A stretch of 64,000 nt of DNA from Spirosoma sp. SC4-14 (GCF_037201965.1 NZ_CP147518.1:2603001-2667000); one strand, 5' to 3'; shown: positions 51,135-60,985, numbered from the stretch's first letter. Numbers and translations are program-made. The notes: generated from the sequence alone by a model not told the origin.

Positions 51135-51894
51135 AAACCGTTACTGGCTCTGGTTTCTTTAGTTCTTTAACCTTTCCACTTAGATCAAGACGGAATTGGG
51201 CGAGTTCTTTGAAGCTCTGAATACATACTTTTAGCAGCTTCCATTTTAAAATAGACACCGTGCCTGTTTGCCGCTCCTTGTGCGTAATCGGAATATCGAA
51301 CGTATTGCACCCTGCTTTTTTAGCCATTACAGCCAGGAAAATATTGGGGGCAAAAGGGGTAGGTGTAGGCAGTTGAGCCAATAATTTTTTTAGAAAGCTA
51401 CCCCGAATAAGGCGAAACGGAATGTTGCTATCCATGATATACGTACCATAGATAAACGCAATACTGAGCCGCAATATACGGGTGATTACTAATCGGGCAG
51501 GAGCATCGTATCGTTCTTCGCGATAGCCCAGAATAAACGGCGATTCGTGGCGTCTGGCCCAAAGCTTCCCAAAATCATCCGTAATAAACTGATCGTCGCT
51601 ATCGGTCTGGAATACGTACTCCGAATCCAGCGCGATGGCTTGCCGATAGCCATTGACAACGGCGTTGCCGTGGCCGCCATTGGGTTGATGAACCACAATC
51701 AGTTTAGGATACTTGCTCTTAATCTGATCCAGAATAGCTCCCGTTTTATCACGCGAACCATCATTGACAACGATTAACCGGGTATTTTCGGTGGGGAATT
51801 GGCGGGCCAATAGGTCGGTCCATTGCTTAACAACAACATCGATTACCTCTTCTTCGTTGTAAGCGGGCATTACAATAGATAGCAGAATGCTCAT
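51133..51894 (-). CDS. Glycosyltransferase family 2
   Basis: A 253-residue cytoplasmic GT-A enzyme. SIVMPAYNEEEVIDVVVKQW is the start, VVNDGSRDKTGAIL the first acidic motif, and FQTDSDDQFITDDF the DxD-type region. There are no clear transmembrane helices at the end. It resembles polyprenyl-phosphate or lipid-linked sugar transferases. The large 467-nt gap upstream contains its likely promoter. Confidence 0.88.
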   Translation of the reverse strand: MSILLSIVMPAYNEEEVIDVVVKQWTDLLARQFPTENTRLIVVNDGSRDKTGAILDQIKSKYPKLIVVHQPNGGHGNAVVNGYRQAIALDSEYVFQTDSDDQFITDDFGKLWARRHESPFILGYREERYDAPARLVITRILRLSIAFIYGTYIMDSNIPFRLIRGSFLKKLLAQLPTPTPFAPNIFLAVMAKKAGCNTFDIPITHKERQTGTVSILKWKLLKVCIQSFKELAQFRLDLSGKVKELKKPEPVTV

Positions 51895-52361
51895 GCAGCG
51901 TATTTATGGAGTTTGTAACTGGTGGGCCGTAAGGGCCGATCCAAAAAACGCCGAGCAATCAATGAGCCGCGACGCAGATGGTGTACGGATACAAAACCCT
52001 GCAAATATAGGGAAATGTTATTGGTGGTTTTCTAAACTGAATAGGACTTTATTCAGCGGGAAGAATGCACCAGCAATTACCGATTTCATTTATTCTGGTT
52101 TCTGCTTAGGCTCGCTTTAGTAATATGTGAGCCGGTTTTTCGCTTATAATGAAGTGGATGTTAACTCGTTGTGAATGAGTTAGCCTATCCCGCGAATTTA
52201 TTTAGTGCCGTTTTGATTCATTTAGAGGTAGGTGCCGGATAGTTATTTTTTTGCACAACCTCTGAGTGAACGGTAACGAACTATTAGTGAGGTAATAAAA
52301 TTGGTGAAAACAATACCCTGCCTTCTACTGATCTTCAGGGAAGATGAACGAAAACCCAGCC
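51895..52361. other. 467-nt gap upstream of the GT2 gene
   Basis: No gene is seen. On the minus strand a -7 box (TATATTTG) lies at 52002-52009, about 107 nt before the GT2 start, and a small CTGAAT/ATTCAG inverted repeat is nearby. The rest is A/T-rich. Confidence 0.5.
52002..52009 (-). promoter_or_regulatory. -7 box of the GT2 gene
   Basis: TATATTTG on the minus strand. A weak TTTA lies 23 nt upstream instead of TTG. A 5' leader of about 100 nt is predicted. Confidence 0.4.
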
Positions 52362-54698
52362 CTATTTTAGCGGAACAGTTAAACGGATGCGCTGTTGATT
52401 GCGAATAACAGTTAATGTCATATGCCCGGTCCAGTTCACTTGCTGCTGAATCGCCATTAGGTTTCCAATACTTGCCATTTCGTCGTTATTAGCCATTCGA
52501 ATAACATCGCCTTTTTTCAGGCCCGAAGTGGCCAGTGGGCTTTGCGGAGAAATGGCCACAACAACAATACCTTTTTCATCGGGCAGGCCATAGGCCGACC
52601 GATCGCCCAAACCTTGTACATTTCGAAGAGAAACGCCCAGCCAGGTTGTTTCTCTGACGGTTACTTCCTGTTGGGCATTGAGCAGGGCCGGGAACCGGGG
52701 TGTCTGAGCTAGTGTCCGTAACGCTGGCTTCTGTACACCAAACTGATTCATGGGAAAATTCTGAAAACCAAGTTGCAGGGCTGGACTATCCGTGCCGACC
52801 TGGTAGTTTCCCAGTGCTGGGTTCCTGAAACGAGGATCGCCAAAGAGGCTATGCTTATCGGTCCCGTTTGCCTGCGCTTTCTGTAGGGCCGCTTCGTTCG
52901 GAAATAAATTGTAATCGATCTCCTTGCCCCATTCGTGAATGCCGATGGGGGCATAGGGGCGCATCACAATATTTCTGCGGAAGTTGTCGCCGTCGTTTTT
53001 GAACCAGACATGCGGATGAAAGCTATTGTTGATCAGGATATTGTTTTCAACTACCCGCTTGAACCCCTCTCTCAATTTCAATCCACCGTTGAGACATACA
53101 TTATTTGAAATGTAATAATTGCTGCTGCCATCGTCGAGGTCGATGTCCCAGCCATGATCGCAGCGAAAGCGGTTATTTCGAATAATGGTGGGTTGCTGGG
53201 CATCAAGCAAAATCAACTCAGGATGAACGCTGACCAGGCTGTCCATTGTGTCGCGGCTGGGGTGCCAGTATCGGTCACGGCCCCACGAGTTAAATGCGCC
53301 ATGATCACCCGTTTCGAGTACCGTATCGAACACGTCGTTAAACTCCAGCACATGCCCGCCCCAGGTGCCATCGCCAATGTTGATACCGGCTCTGGGAACC
53401 TGATAAATGGAGTTGTGCCTGACAACAATGCCCGATGCTATCGACATCTGAACCCCTGCCGACTGCTTTTCGATCTGCCCAATGTGATGAATCAGGTTAT
53501 CTTCGGCCGTGCACTGGGCTGGATAAGCATCGGTTTTGGGGCCTGCCTGGCGATCCAGTTTTTCATACGGTACAAACTGTTCGTATCGGAAAGCGGGCGA
53601 ACGAACGGCCGATGTATCGCCTACAAAGCAAATGCCACTGGCTCCTATATGGTGAATATGCGATCCGCGAATGCCGGAGTTTCGGTTATAGCCACTCAGA
53701 AATACGGCATTGCCGCCCAGGTTGGTGAATTCACAGTTTTCGATAAAGCAATTTTCTGTATGTGCGAGCAAGACGGCAGCACCCCGGTAAATCATCCAGT
53801 CGCTGCGAAGTAGCGGTTCATATACTTCCATGAATGTTCGTTCGGTATGAACGAACCGGATGCCATCGAACCGGACTTCTTTTAACGGCGTTGTTGGCGT
53901 GCCAGTCAGTTCAACAAGGTCTTTCAGGCGGGATACCTCAATCGTTGCAGTTCGCGGATCGACACCGGCGGGGGGGATAAACGAGAGCGTATGCGAAACG
54001 TTGTCGTAGAACCATTCTCCGGGGGCGTCCAGTTCTTCGGCAATATTTTCGACAAACCGATAGCGGGCATGCATCGGTGCCGGGCGGTTATTTTGCCAGC
54101 CGCCTTCCAGGTCGAGGTGTCCGTTTTCTTTGCCTGCAATCCGGTAGTGCATATCGCCCCACTCATGCTGGTGAAGAACATGCACATAGCCGCCAACTGG
54201 ATTCTTCCAGTGGCTAATACGATCTTCGCTGATGGCATCGGCGGATGTTCCGTTAAATACGCGGGCTTGTGCATTGTAGTTTGGGTAACGGGCCAGAATC
54301 TGTTGTTTGCCGTTTACGAACAACTGCTCAAATGGGTCACCCGAAATGGTTGCCGTCCAGACTCCTTTGGGTTTCTTCGTCCAGGTAAGGTGCAATCGTC
54401 GCCCACCACTCAGGTAAACCTTTTCACCCGGATAGGCTAGCACCGAAAGAGCTTTTCCTGCCGTAAGGTCTGGGCTAATACGAATCGGTGCCGATAAATA
54501 ATAAGTGCCTTTTCGCAAATTGATCTGAACACGGGTAGACGGAGCAGTTTTAACGCGGCTTAGTGCTTTCTCTATGGTAGCAAAAGGCTTGGATAGCGTT
54601 CCCGGATTGGTATCCTGACCGTTGGGAGAGACATAAAACTGAAGTTGGGCAAATGCCCATGAAATGTTGGCCAGGAATAGGAAAAGGGTAAGTCTCAT
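52362..54698 (-). CDS. Right-handed beta-helix protein with C-terminal PDZ domain
   Basis: A 778-residue exported protein. The signal peptide (MRLTLFLFLANISWAFAQ) is followed by the beta-helix entry YVSPNGQDTNPGTLSKPFAT (pectate-lyase-like). Long parallel beta-helix repeats follow (FIENCEFTNLGGNAVFL, IHHIGQIEKQSAGVQM, NNVCLNGGLKLREG). From about residue 680 to the end is a PDZ domain (WLGVSLRNVQGLG, SPLATSGLKKGDVIRMANND). The helix part probably binds or cleaves polysaccharide. A PDZ fused to a beta-helix is unusual. The ATG at 54698 is preferred to a GTG two codons upstream. Confidence 0.85.
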   Translation of the reverse strand: MRLTLFLFLANISWAFAQLQFYVSPNGQDTNPGTLSKPFATIEKALSRVKTAPSTRVQINLRKGTYYLSAPIRISPDLTAGKALSVLAYPGEKVYLSGGRRLHLTWTKKPKGVWTATISGDPFEQLFVNGKQQILARYPNYNAQARVFNGTSADAISEDRISHWKNPVGGYVHVLHQHEWGDMHYRIAGKENGHLDLEGGWQNNRPAPMHARYRFVENIAEELDAPGEWFYDNVSHTLSFIPPAGVDPRTATIEVSRLKDLVELTGTPTTPLKEVRFDGIRFVHTERTFMEVYEPLLRSDWMIYRGAAVLLAHTENCFIENCEFTNLGGNAVFLSGYNRNSGIRGSHIHHIGASGICFVGDTSAVRSPAFRYEQFVPYEKLDRQAGPKTDAYPAQCTAEDNLIHHIGQIEKQSAGVQMSIASGIVVRHNSIYQVPRAGINIGDGTWGGHVLEFNDVFDTVLETGDHGAFNSWGRDRYWHPSRDTMDSLVSVHPELILLDAQQPTIIRNNRFRCDHGWDIDLDDGSSNYYISNNVCLNGGLKLREGFKRVVENNILINNSFHPHVWFKNDGDNFRRNIVMRPYAPIGIHEWGKEIDYNLFPNEAALQKAQANGTDKHSLFGDPRFRNPALGNYQVGTDSPALQLGFQNFPMNQFGVQKPALRTLAQTPRFPALLNAQQEVTVRETTWLGVSLRNVQGLGDRSAYGLPDEKGIVVVAISPQSPLATSGLKKGDVIRMANNDEMASIGNLMAIQQQVNWTGHMTLTVIRNQQRIRLTVPLK

Positions 54699-54836
54699 TG
54701 TCACCGTATAGTATTTTCAGGTGAAATACGAAGGGAATTTATTGAGACTGTTTATATAATCCTAATTCTGAAAAAATTAGAGCTATGCCCTTGTTTCAGT
54801 AGCTAACGTAGTAGAGTTATACCGAATCGGCCCAAA

Positions 54837-56000
54837 CTAGTAGGAGAACCGATCTTTCAGATTATTGATTGGCTTTTCGATCAGATACCACGACAGCGTT
54901 GCCAACAGCAGGGTTAAGGTCAGATAATAACTAAACTGAAAGAAATAAGAGCTGTTCAGAAACGGTAGAATGTCCGTAATCCGTCGCCACGACCGGAGCG
55001 TGAAATGGGTTGGTTGTGTGTGGTATACGTTGAAGATGAAGTTATGGTAGAGGTAGAGGCCATAACTGATTTTGCCCATATACTGGCTAACCGGATTTTC
55101 GAGTATCCATTTCATCGGTCCTCCAAAGCCCAGCACCGCCCTGCCAATCAGGAAAAAACCGATCAGCGAACCCGCCAGCCGTTCCCACACATCCGACATG
55201 ATGTTATGATGGCCAAGCCAGCCCTGCGGATCAGGAATGGCGGGTAAGATTTTGGTACCAATCACGACTGTAGCAAAGAGTACAATACTAATCCAGAGCC
55301 AGATGGTATTCTGAAATACCTGTTTGAATCGCTCGCGCTGATAGAGCCACCAGAAGGCCATGATGGCTCCCAGACCGAATGAATCGAGGCAGGCAGGCAT
55401 CGTTACGTAGCCAATGAACCAGGGCATGTGTGCGCGATAAAGCACGTAACGCATCGTAACGGCTCCTACAATCATAAGGGCAGCCGTAAACGGAACCCAG
55501 GAGCGCGGCACTACGAACAGGAGTAGCGGAAAAAACAAATAAAACTGTTCTTCTACCGCCAGCGACCACAAATGATCGACAGTGCCCATCCAGGTAGAGT
55601 GATAGGCCATGTACAGATTGGTTGCATAGAGTGCCAGCCACCCAAACGTTTTACGAACCGGGGGTTCGTTGATGGCATAGAGCACAAACAGGACCAGATA
55701 ATAGATTGGGAAAATGCGAAGCGTTCGGCGGATGTAGAATGTTTTAAGGTATTTTCCTAAGCCCCCGTTGGGTTCACTACTGAGTTTGTCTTTGCTGGAT
55801 AATAAAATACGGGTGATCAGAAAACCACTGAGAACAAAAAAGATCGTTACGCCCAGCGCCCCCAATGGCATTTCAATACGTCCGGCCATCCAATGATCGA
55901 AAAGCACCAGCGCAACGGCAATAAATCGAACTCCATCCAGTTGCTGGAGATGATTCAGAGCCGGGCGGGCGGCAGTCGTCGTTGGTGCATTTGTTTGCAT
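54837..56000 (-). CDS. Acyltransferase 3 (OafA/YrhL type)
   Basis: A 387-residue inner-membrane protein with about ten helices. It has the acyltransferase-3 start NHLQQLDGVRFIAVALVLFDHW, containing the conserved histidine-aspartate region, then GVTIFFVLSGFLIT and LWSLAVEEQFYLFFPLL. These transfer acetyl or other acyl groups onto exported sugars. It starts 13 nt after the upstream membrane protein gene, so it is in the same operon. It probably decorates the glycan made by this locus. Confidence 0.9.
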   Translation of the reverse strand: MQTNAPTTTAARPALNHLQQLDGVRFIAVALVLFDHWMAGRIEMPLGALGVTIFFVLSGFLITRILLSSKDKLSSEPNGGLGKYLKTFYIRRTLRIFPIYYLVLFVLYAINEPPVRKTFGWLALYATNLYMAYHSTWMGTVDHLWSLAVEEQFYLFFPLLLFVVPRSWVPFTAALMIVGAVTMRYVLYRAHMPWFIGYVTMPACLDSFGLGAIMAFWWLYQRERFKQVFQNTIWLWISIVLFATVVIGTKILPAIPDPQGWLGHHNIMSDVWERLAGSLIGFFLIGRAVLGFGGPMKWILENPVSQYMGKISYGLYLYHNFIFNVYHTQPTHFTLRSWRRITDILPFLNSSYFFQFSYYLTLTLLLATLSWYLIEKPINNLKDRFSY

Positions 56001-56013
56001 AACTCGATACTGA

Positions 56014-57798
56014 TTACCAGTTTTTTTGAATATCCTTAGGTCGGCCCGCCGAAGTGATGAGCTGGTTTGTAGCCAACAGCATACACTGATGAGCGTTCGA
56101 AAGGTTTACGATAAATAAATGATAGGTGCCTGCATCCATCTCGGCTGTCCAGATGTCGGCTTTGAAACCGTTAGTAAATTGATTCGCTGGCCACAATCGG
56201 GCCTGTATGAGCGAAAGCCGGTTAGGCCATACCGGAAACAGGTACGACCGTTTTGGAGACCGCGCCAGCAGATAGCAGCCAGCATCGGCATCGGTTGTTT
56301 GCCGGGTCAAGAGTTCAGGCCGAAGGAGCGAGCTGGTCTCAACAATGTAGCCATGTGGCGCTTTGGAGAGCGTTATGGGAACAACCATCGACTGAGCGGG
56401 GCCGTAAAGCACCGGTAAGAAATTGTCGTAGAAGGCAGGCGATGGGTCGGTATAATGATTGGTGATCGAATCGGACGTAGCAATCGGTTGAGTGTTCGTA
56501 TAGGTCCAGTTAAACTGGTTCGTCGTTTGCCAATGCCGAAACCAGATCGTATCGTCCAGAAACGAAAAATAAGAAGCCCAGTAGAATAGTATACTTCCTG
56601 CTAAGCTGATGCCCATTATCCATCGCCCCAAAGTGTCCCCACCAACAAGGGTACAATATACATAAAGCAGGGCTAGCAGCGTCAGCGAGTAAATTTTATA
56701 ACGACTCGTAATGATCATGTCGAGACCAAAGCCCGTGCGCGACCAGGCCACAACAGCGGCTGTACCAATAATAAATGCAACGCATCCCCAGAAAAACAAC
56801 GTGATCGCTGGAATTGACTTTGCTGTAATTCTGGCTTTGGGGTTGTTTAACTGACGTAAGGAACGAACGATTGATTGGCTATACCTGATCAGGCCCCAAC
56901 CCAATAACCCGGCAGCAAGTATTGCCATAAAACAACCCAGAAGAATACTGTTCTGTAAAGGCGATTTGATGGGGAGCACATCTGCCGAAGCACCAAGAAA
57001 AGCTAGCCAGCCTTTTGTCAGGTCGGTAAACGAGCCCCGGTCTGGTGGGTTTCCGGCTGGTTTTTCATAGCCCGTAAAATAGAGAGCCAGAATCAGGGCT
57101 GCACAGCAAAGCCAGATAATAAGCGGCCTGAACTTATTTTTCGATGATATACGCGACTCGCTCAGTTGAAGAATCAGCAGAACGGCACCAATGGGCCAGA
57201 CCAATATTCCATTGCCGCTGGTGAGTGTTGCCAGCACTGCCGACGCTATCGCCAACTCCCAGCGTTTTGTGTAGGTAAGCCAGTAAATGCTGAGAACAAC
57301 CCAGAGCACGACGGAGAAGTTTTGAAGAGAGGCCATACCCCAAAACATATTCTCCCAGTTAGCCAGATTCAGGAGTATCAGTGCAACCGGAAGCGCATAC
57401 AGGGGCGAACGTCCTTCGCGACGAAACACACCGATGCAAACGAGCAAGAGGCCAACCAGACTTAGGTTACCAACTGCCATCAGATGCCGAAAGTTGAGCT
57501 TTCCGGTAAGTTTATAATCCAGAAACGCGATCAGCCGATCATAGACAATGCGGTGCTCGTTGTGTTGCCGGAAAAACTGGTAGATTTTTCCCGAAACAGT
57601 ATCTTCCTGATCGAACAAATACAGAAAATTACGCAAGGCGTGATCGTCCCATTTCGGCACGTTAACGGCGTAGTAATTCCAGATAACGGCAAACGCAAGA
57701 ACCGGTACCGCCAGCAAAGCACCACCCAATAGCCCACCTGCCGACCGCGAATGGATCGGAGCAAGTGTATGGGCAGATTCGTGTTGCAGCGTTGGCAA
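56014..57798 (-). CDS. Polytopic membrane protein, probable glycan transfer role
   Basis: A 594-residue protein with about 10-12 hydrophobic segments. An early loop VPKWDDHALRNFLYLFDQED and the EHRIVYDRLIAFL segment resemble the first periplasmic loop of GT-C transferases and O-antigen-polymerase-like proteins. The C-terminal 130 residues are soluble and beta-rich. It starts with TTG at 57798; no ATG lies upstream in frame. I do not recognise a named family. Its position in the operon suggests transfer of a lipid-linked sugar outside the membrane. Confidence 0.6.
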   Translation of the reverse strand: MPTLQHESAHTLAPIHSRSAGGLLGGALLAVPVLAFAVIWNYYAVNVPKWDDHALRNFLYLFDQEDTVSGKIYQFFRQHNEHRIVYDRLIAFLDYKLTGKLNFRHLMAVGNLSLVGLLLVCIGVFRREGRSPLYALPVALILLNLANWENMFWGMASLQNFSVVLWVVLSIYWLTYTKRWELAIASAVLATLTSGNGILVWPIGAVLLILQLSESRISSKNKFRPLIIWLCCAALILALYFTGYEKPAGNPPDRGSFTDLTKGWLAFLGASADVLPIKSPLQNSILLGCFMAILAAGLLGWGLIRYSQSIVRSLRQLNNPKARITAKSIPAITLFFWGCVAFIIGTAAVVAWSRTGFGLDMIITSRYKIYSLTLLALLYVYCTLVGGDTLGRWIMGISLAGSILFYWASYFSFLDDTIWFRHWQTTNQFNWTYTNTQPIATSDSITNHYTDPSPAFYDNFLPVLYGPAQSMVVPITLSKAPHGYIVETSSLLRPELLTRQTTDADAGCYLLARSPKRSYLFPVWPNRLSLIQARLWPANQFTNGFKADIWTAEMDAGTYHLFIVNLSNAHQCMLLATNQLITSAGRPKDIQKNW

Positions 57799-57817
57799 AG
57801 TGTTGAAAAGTTTATGG

Positions 57818-57918
57818 TTTACGGTTTATCGTTTACGGTTGCGTTGCATGAGCAGGGTGTGTGCTGATAAGCCGAGCAACGAAAAACTATAAACGATGAA
57901 CCATAAACTGAAAACCGA
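57818..57918. repeat. Intergenic hairpin of GTTTATGGTTT words, copy 2
   Basis: AGTTTATGGTT on the left pairs with AACCATAAACT on the right, and TATCGTTTA words pair with TAAACGAT. The core at 57837-57865 matches 51050-51078 at 23 of 29 positions. Confidence 0.6.
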
Positions 57919-57919
57919 T

Positions 57920-58828
57920 TTAGTTTGTGAACGAAGCCAGGTGTCGGGCAATGTTGGCAGGATCGAGCCCTGATAGTTGCTGATGATATTTCTGGTCGCC
58001 ATACAGCCCATTCGGATAACCCTGCGCCGACAAACTGACGAAATGACTCGGAGCAGCACCATCGGCAAGCAGTTTTACCGAAAGTTGCTGGGCTAAACCA
58101 CCAATGGATACGTGCTCTTCGACAACGAGCAACGGTTTACCAGCCCAGCGGTGAGCCAGGCCAGAAGGCAGATTGAGCGGTAAATTAGTAGCCGTGTAAA
58201 CATCAAACTGACCGGCCAGTAATTCGTCCTGTAAGGCAGTCAGCACATTACCAGCTACAGGGCCAAGGGCTACTACTGTGCCAACGGGGGCATTGCTCCG
58301 CACAATATGCTTGAAGGTACCCAGCTTTTCGGCGCCATCGGGTGTTTTGGGGCCTACCCCCAATCGAAGGTAAGCCGGTCCGCTTTCTGTCAGGATTTGC
58401 TCTAACATAGGTGCAACTTCGTCCGAAAAAGCAGGAATGTAGGTGTTTACATTTTGCAAACTACTCAAACAGGCCAGATCTTCGATCGCGTGGTGCGTAC
58501 TGCCCATGATGCCGTAGCCGTAGCCACCGCCATTGCCTACCAGAAAAACGGGCATTTTGTGCAGGCAGACATCATTTCGGAACTGTTCCAGGCACCGATA
58601 TACGGCAAAAGGAGCAATGCTATAGCAAAACACTTTATAGCCTTTATAGGCCATTCCGGCCGCAACGCCGACCATATTTTGCTCAGCTACCCCCGCATTG
58701 ATAAATCGGGGGCCCATTGATTCAGCAACATTTTCCAGCGCATTATAGCCCAGGTCGCCGGTAATAAATACTACTTTATCGTCTTCACGCGCCAGGCGCT
58801 CGATAGCGGCTGAAAATTCGTTTCGCAT
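57920..58828 (-). CDS. Transketolase-like enzyme, C-terminal subunit
   Basis: A 302-residue protein equal to the pyrimidine-binding and C-terminal domains of transketolase. The catalytic glutamate that activates thiamine diphosphate is in INAGVAEQNMVGVAAGMAY. The rest has GSTHHAIEDLACLSSLQNVN and the C-terminal PLLVVEEHVSIGGLAQQLS. It must pair with the N-terminal subunit encoded at 60986-61831, the other side of the epimerase-transferase fusion. Together they would move a two-carbon ketol unit or make a sugar precursor for this glycan. Confidence 0.88.
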   Translation of the reverse strand: MRNEFSAAIERLAREDDKVVFITGDLGYNALENVAESMGPRFINAGVAEQNMVGVAAGMAYKGYKVFCYSIAPFAVYRCLEQFRNDVCLHKMPVFLVGNGGGYGYGIMGSTHHAIEDLACLSSLQNVNTYIPAFSDEVAPMLEQILTESGPAYLRLGVGPKTPDGAEKLGTFKHIVRSNAPVGTVVALGPVAGNVLTALQDELLAGQFDVYTATNLPLNLPSGLAHRWAGKPLLVVEEHVSIGGLAQQLSVKLLADGAAPSHFVSLSAQGYPNGLYGDQKYHQQLSGLDPANIARHLASFTN

Positions 58829-58898
58829 ACTAAACAGCAGACAGACTACCCTTAAAAGAGCAGCGTTGAGTCAGGATTGATTTTCCGATGGACTAAAA

Positions 58899-60899
58899 TT
58901 ACTTACTTTTCCGTTGTTCGACCAGGGCGCTGATTTCGGCCGCCGTTTTATAGACCTGCTGCCCTTTCCGAACCATCGTGCGGATGAACTTCGGCCGTTT
59001 CTTCGTCTCTTCAAAAATCTTGCTGATATACTCACCCAGAAACGAAATCCCCAGCAGGTTGATTCCGCCAAAGAACATCACCAAAATAATAACGGTTGAT
59101 AAACCGGCTGGCGTGTCGGGGAAGAATACGAACTTAGCCAGTATTTGCCAGATAATACCCAGCACCGACAATCCGGTCAGCACAAAACCCGCGTAGGTCA
59201 TCAGCTCCAGTGGGGCGAAACTAAACGAGAAAATGGCTTTCTTGGCCCACCAGATATTTTTGGTCCAGTTGTTGGTCGATACACCGAACATACGTTCCGG
59301 GCGTACGTAATCGACGCCGGTTTGTTTAAAGCCCACCCAGGCCCGTAGTCCGCGCAGGAACTGCTCGGTTTCGGGCAGGTTGACCAATTCGCGAACCACT
59401 TTCCGATCAATGATCGAAAAATCGCCCGCATCGACCGGAATATTTATGTAGGCCGTTTTGCGGAACAGCCGGTAAAACTGTTTATAGAAGAAATGAACAT
59501 GAGGAGCCATTTCGCGCTGTACACGAACGCCATACACCACGTCGTAGCCCTGTTGCCACTTTTCATAAAATTTCGGAATAACTTCGGGCGGGTCCTGTAG
59601 GTCGCCGTCCATCAGTACCACAGCATCGCCCGTGGCGATTTCCATACCGCTCAAAAACGCCGACTGCGAACCAAAATTGCGCGAGTGCTTGATGGCAATC
59701 ACGTTTGGGTCTTTGGCGCAAATACCTGCCAGTACTTCGTCGGTATTGTCGGGGGAGTTGTCGTTGACGAAAATGATTTCGTACCGAACCTTCATTTCGT
59801 TGAAGGTTTTCACCAGCCGCTCGTACATATACGGAATAGCCTGAGCGTCTTTGTAGCAGGCAATAATTGGCGAGATGACCGGGTTGAGCGTTGGTGTATT
59901 GAAGGCCGGAATAACCCGACTTTCGTATTCATGCGAAAGCTGCCAATCGGCGGTTTGGCGCAGTCCATCGCTCAGTGATGTCGTTGCTTTCCAGCCCAGA
60001 TCAGCTTCGGCCGCATTGGGGTCGCCATACCAGTCGGGGAGGTCCCAATTGCGGTTGTTCATGCTTCCCCAAATTGGCTCTATAGCCAGCCCGAATGTTT
60101 GCCGGGTAACTTCTACCAGCTCGCGCATGGTGGTTTTCTGGCCGGTAGCAATATTGTATGATCGACCGCGAATGGTTTCATTGACTCGAAGCGCTGCTTG
60201 TACAAAGGCATCGACACAGTCATCGACATACACAAAATCGCGGCTGATATCGGGCGAAACCAACGGAGGTAATTTTCCGCCACGCGCTTCTTCGATCAGG
60301 CGGGGTATGAGTCGGTCGGGTTCTTCCCAGCCGCCATAAATCGAATACAGGCGTAGGTTGAGGGTGTTTAGCCCATGAACTTTTGCGTAGAATTGGAGCG
60401 TGTAAGCCGCCGAGACTTTCGAAACGGCATAGTGGCTATTGGGTTCAACAGGGTCCGTTTCTTTGGGGGCGGTGCAGTTGAACCCATATTCTGAGCTACT
60501 TCCGGCGTGGATATACACCATATCGGGGGAGCAGTTCTCCAGAATGTTTACTGTTCCCAAAACGTTGGTTTCGTAGGTCAGGCTAACGTTTTTCTGTTTG
60601 CTGTAGGCACCATAGGCCGCCAGGTTGAAGATCGTTTTGGGCTTTAGCTTTCCAAACACATCCTGAACCGACGTATTGGAAAGTATATCGCAGTGAACAA
60701 TATTCTCGGCGGGCACATCGAGCAACTTTAGCCGCCAGGCTTTTGTAGCGTCGTGTGTGAGTGCGAAAACATCCTTGCGAGCGCGAAACAGTTGTTCGAA
60801 CAGATTCGCGCCAATGAAGCCACTGGCTCCGAAAACAACAATGGGTCCCTGAAGACGGGCAATTTTTTCTGGTAGCAAAATGGGGGCAGACTGATTCAT
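58899..60899 (-). CDS. Fused NAD-dependent epimerase and DPM1/GtrB-type glycosyltransferase
   Basis: A 666-residue bifunctional protein. Residues 1 to about 315 form an extended SDR (epimerase/dehydratase) with the NAD motif GASGFIG at 24-30, SSSEYG and the YAVSK catalytic pair near 155-162, and RDFVYVDDCVDAF. From about residue 335 is a GT2 domain (ISPIIACYKDAQAI, FVNDNSPDNTDEV, VLMDGDLQDPPEV) with two C-terminal membrane helices, as in polyprenyl-phosphate transferases. One chain could make a nucleotide sugar and load it onto the lipid carrier. It sits between the two transketolase halves. Confidence 0.9.
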   Translation of the reverse strand: MNQSAPILLPEKIARLQGPIVVFGASGFIGANLFEQLFRARKDVFALTHDATKAWRLKLLDVPAENIVHCDILSNTSVQDVFGKLKPKTIFNLAAYGAYSKQKNVSLTYETNVLGTVNILENCSPDMVYIHAGSSSEYGFNCTAPKETDPVEPNSHYAVSKVSAAYTLQFYAKVHGLNTLNLRLYSIYGGWEEPDRLIPRLIEEARGGKLPPLVSPDISRDFVYVDDCVDAFVQAALRVNETIRGRSYNIATGQKTTMRELVEVTRQTFGLAIEPIWGSMNNRNWDLPDWYGDPNAAEADLGWKATTSLSDGLRQTADWQLSHEYESRVIPAFNTPTLNPVISPIIACYKDAQAIPYMYERLVKTFNEMKVRYEIIFVNDNSPDNTDEVLAGICAKDPNVIAIKHSRNFGSQSAFLSGMEIATGDAVVLMDGDLQDPPEVIPKFYEKWQQGYDVVYGVRVQREMAPHVHFFYKQFYRLFRKTAYINIPVDAGDFSIIDRKVVRELVNLPETEQFLRGLRAWVGFKQTGVDYVRPERMFGVSTNNWTKNIWWAKKAIFSFSFAPLELMTYAGFVLTGLSVLGIIWQILAKFVFFPDTPAGLSTVIILVMFFGGINLLGISFLGEYISKIFEETKKRPKFIRTMVRKGQQVYKTAAEISALVEQRKSK

Positions 60900-60985
60900 T
60901 CAGGCCGCAATATTACGGCAAAAGGGTGGATGTGTCGTATCTGACAACAGTTTTATAGCCAACGGTTATGAAACAAATTTCCTGA

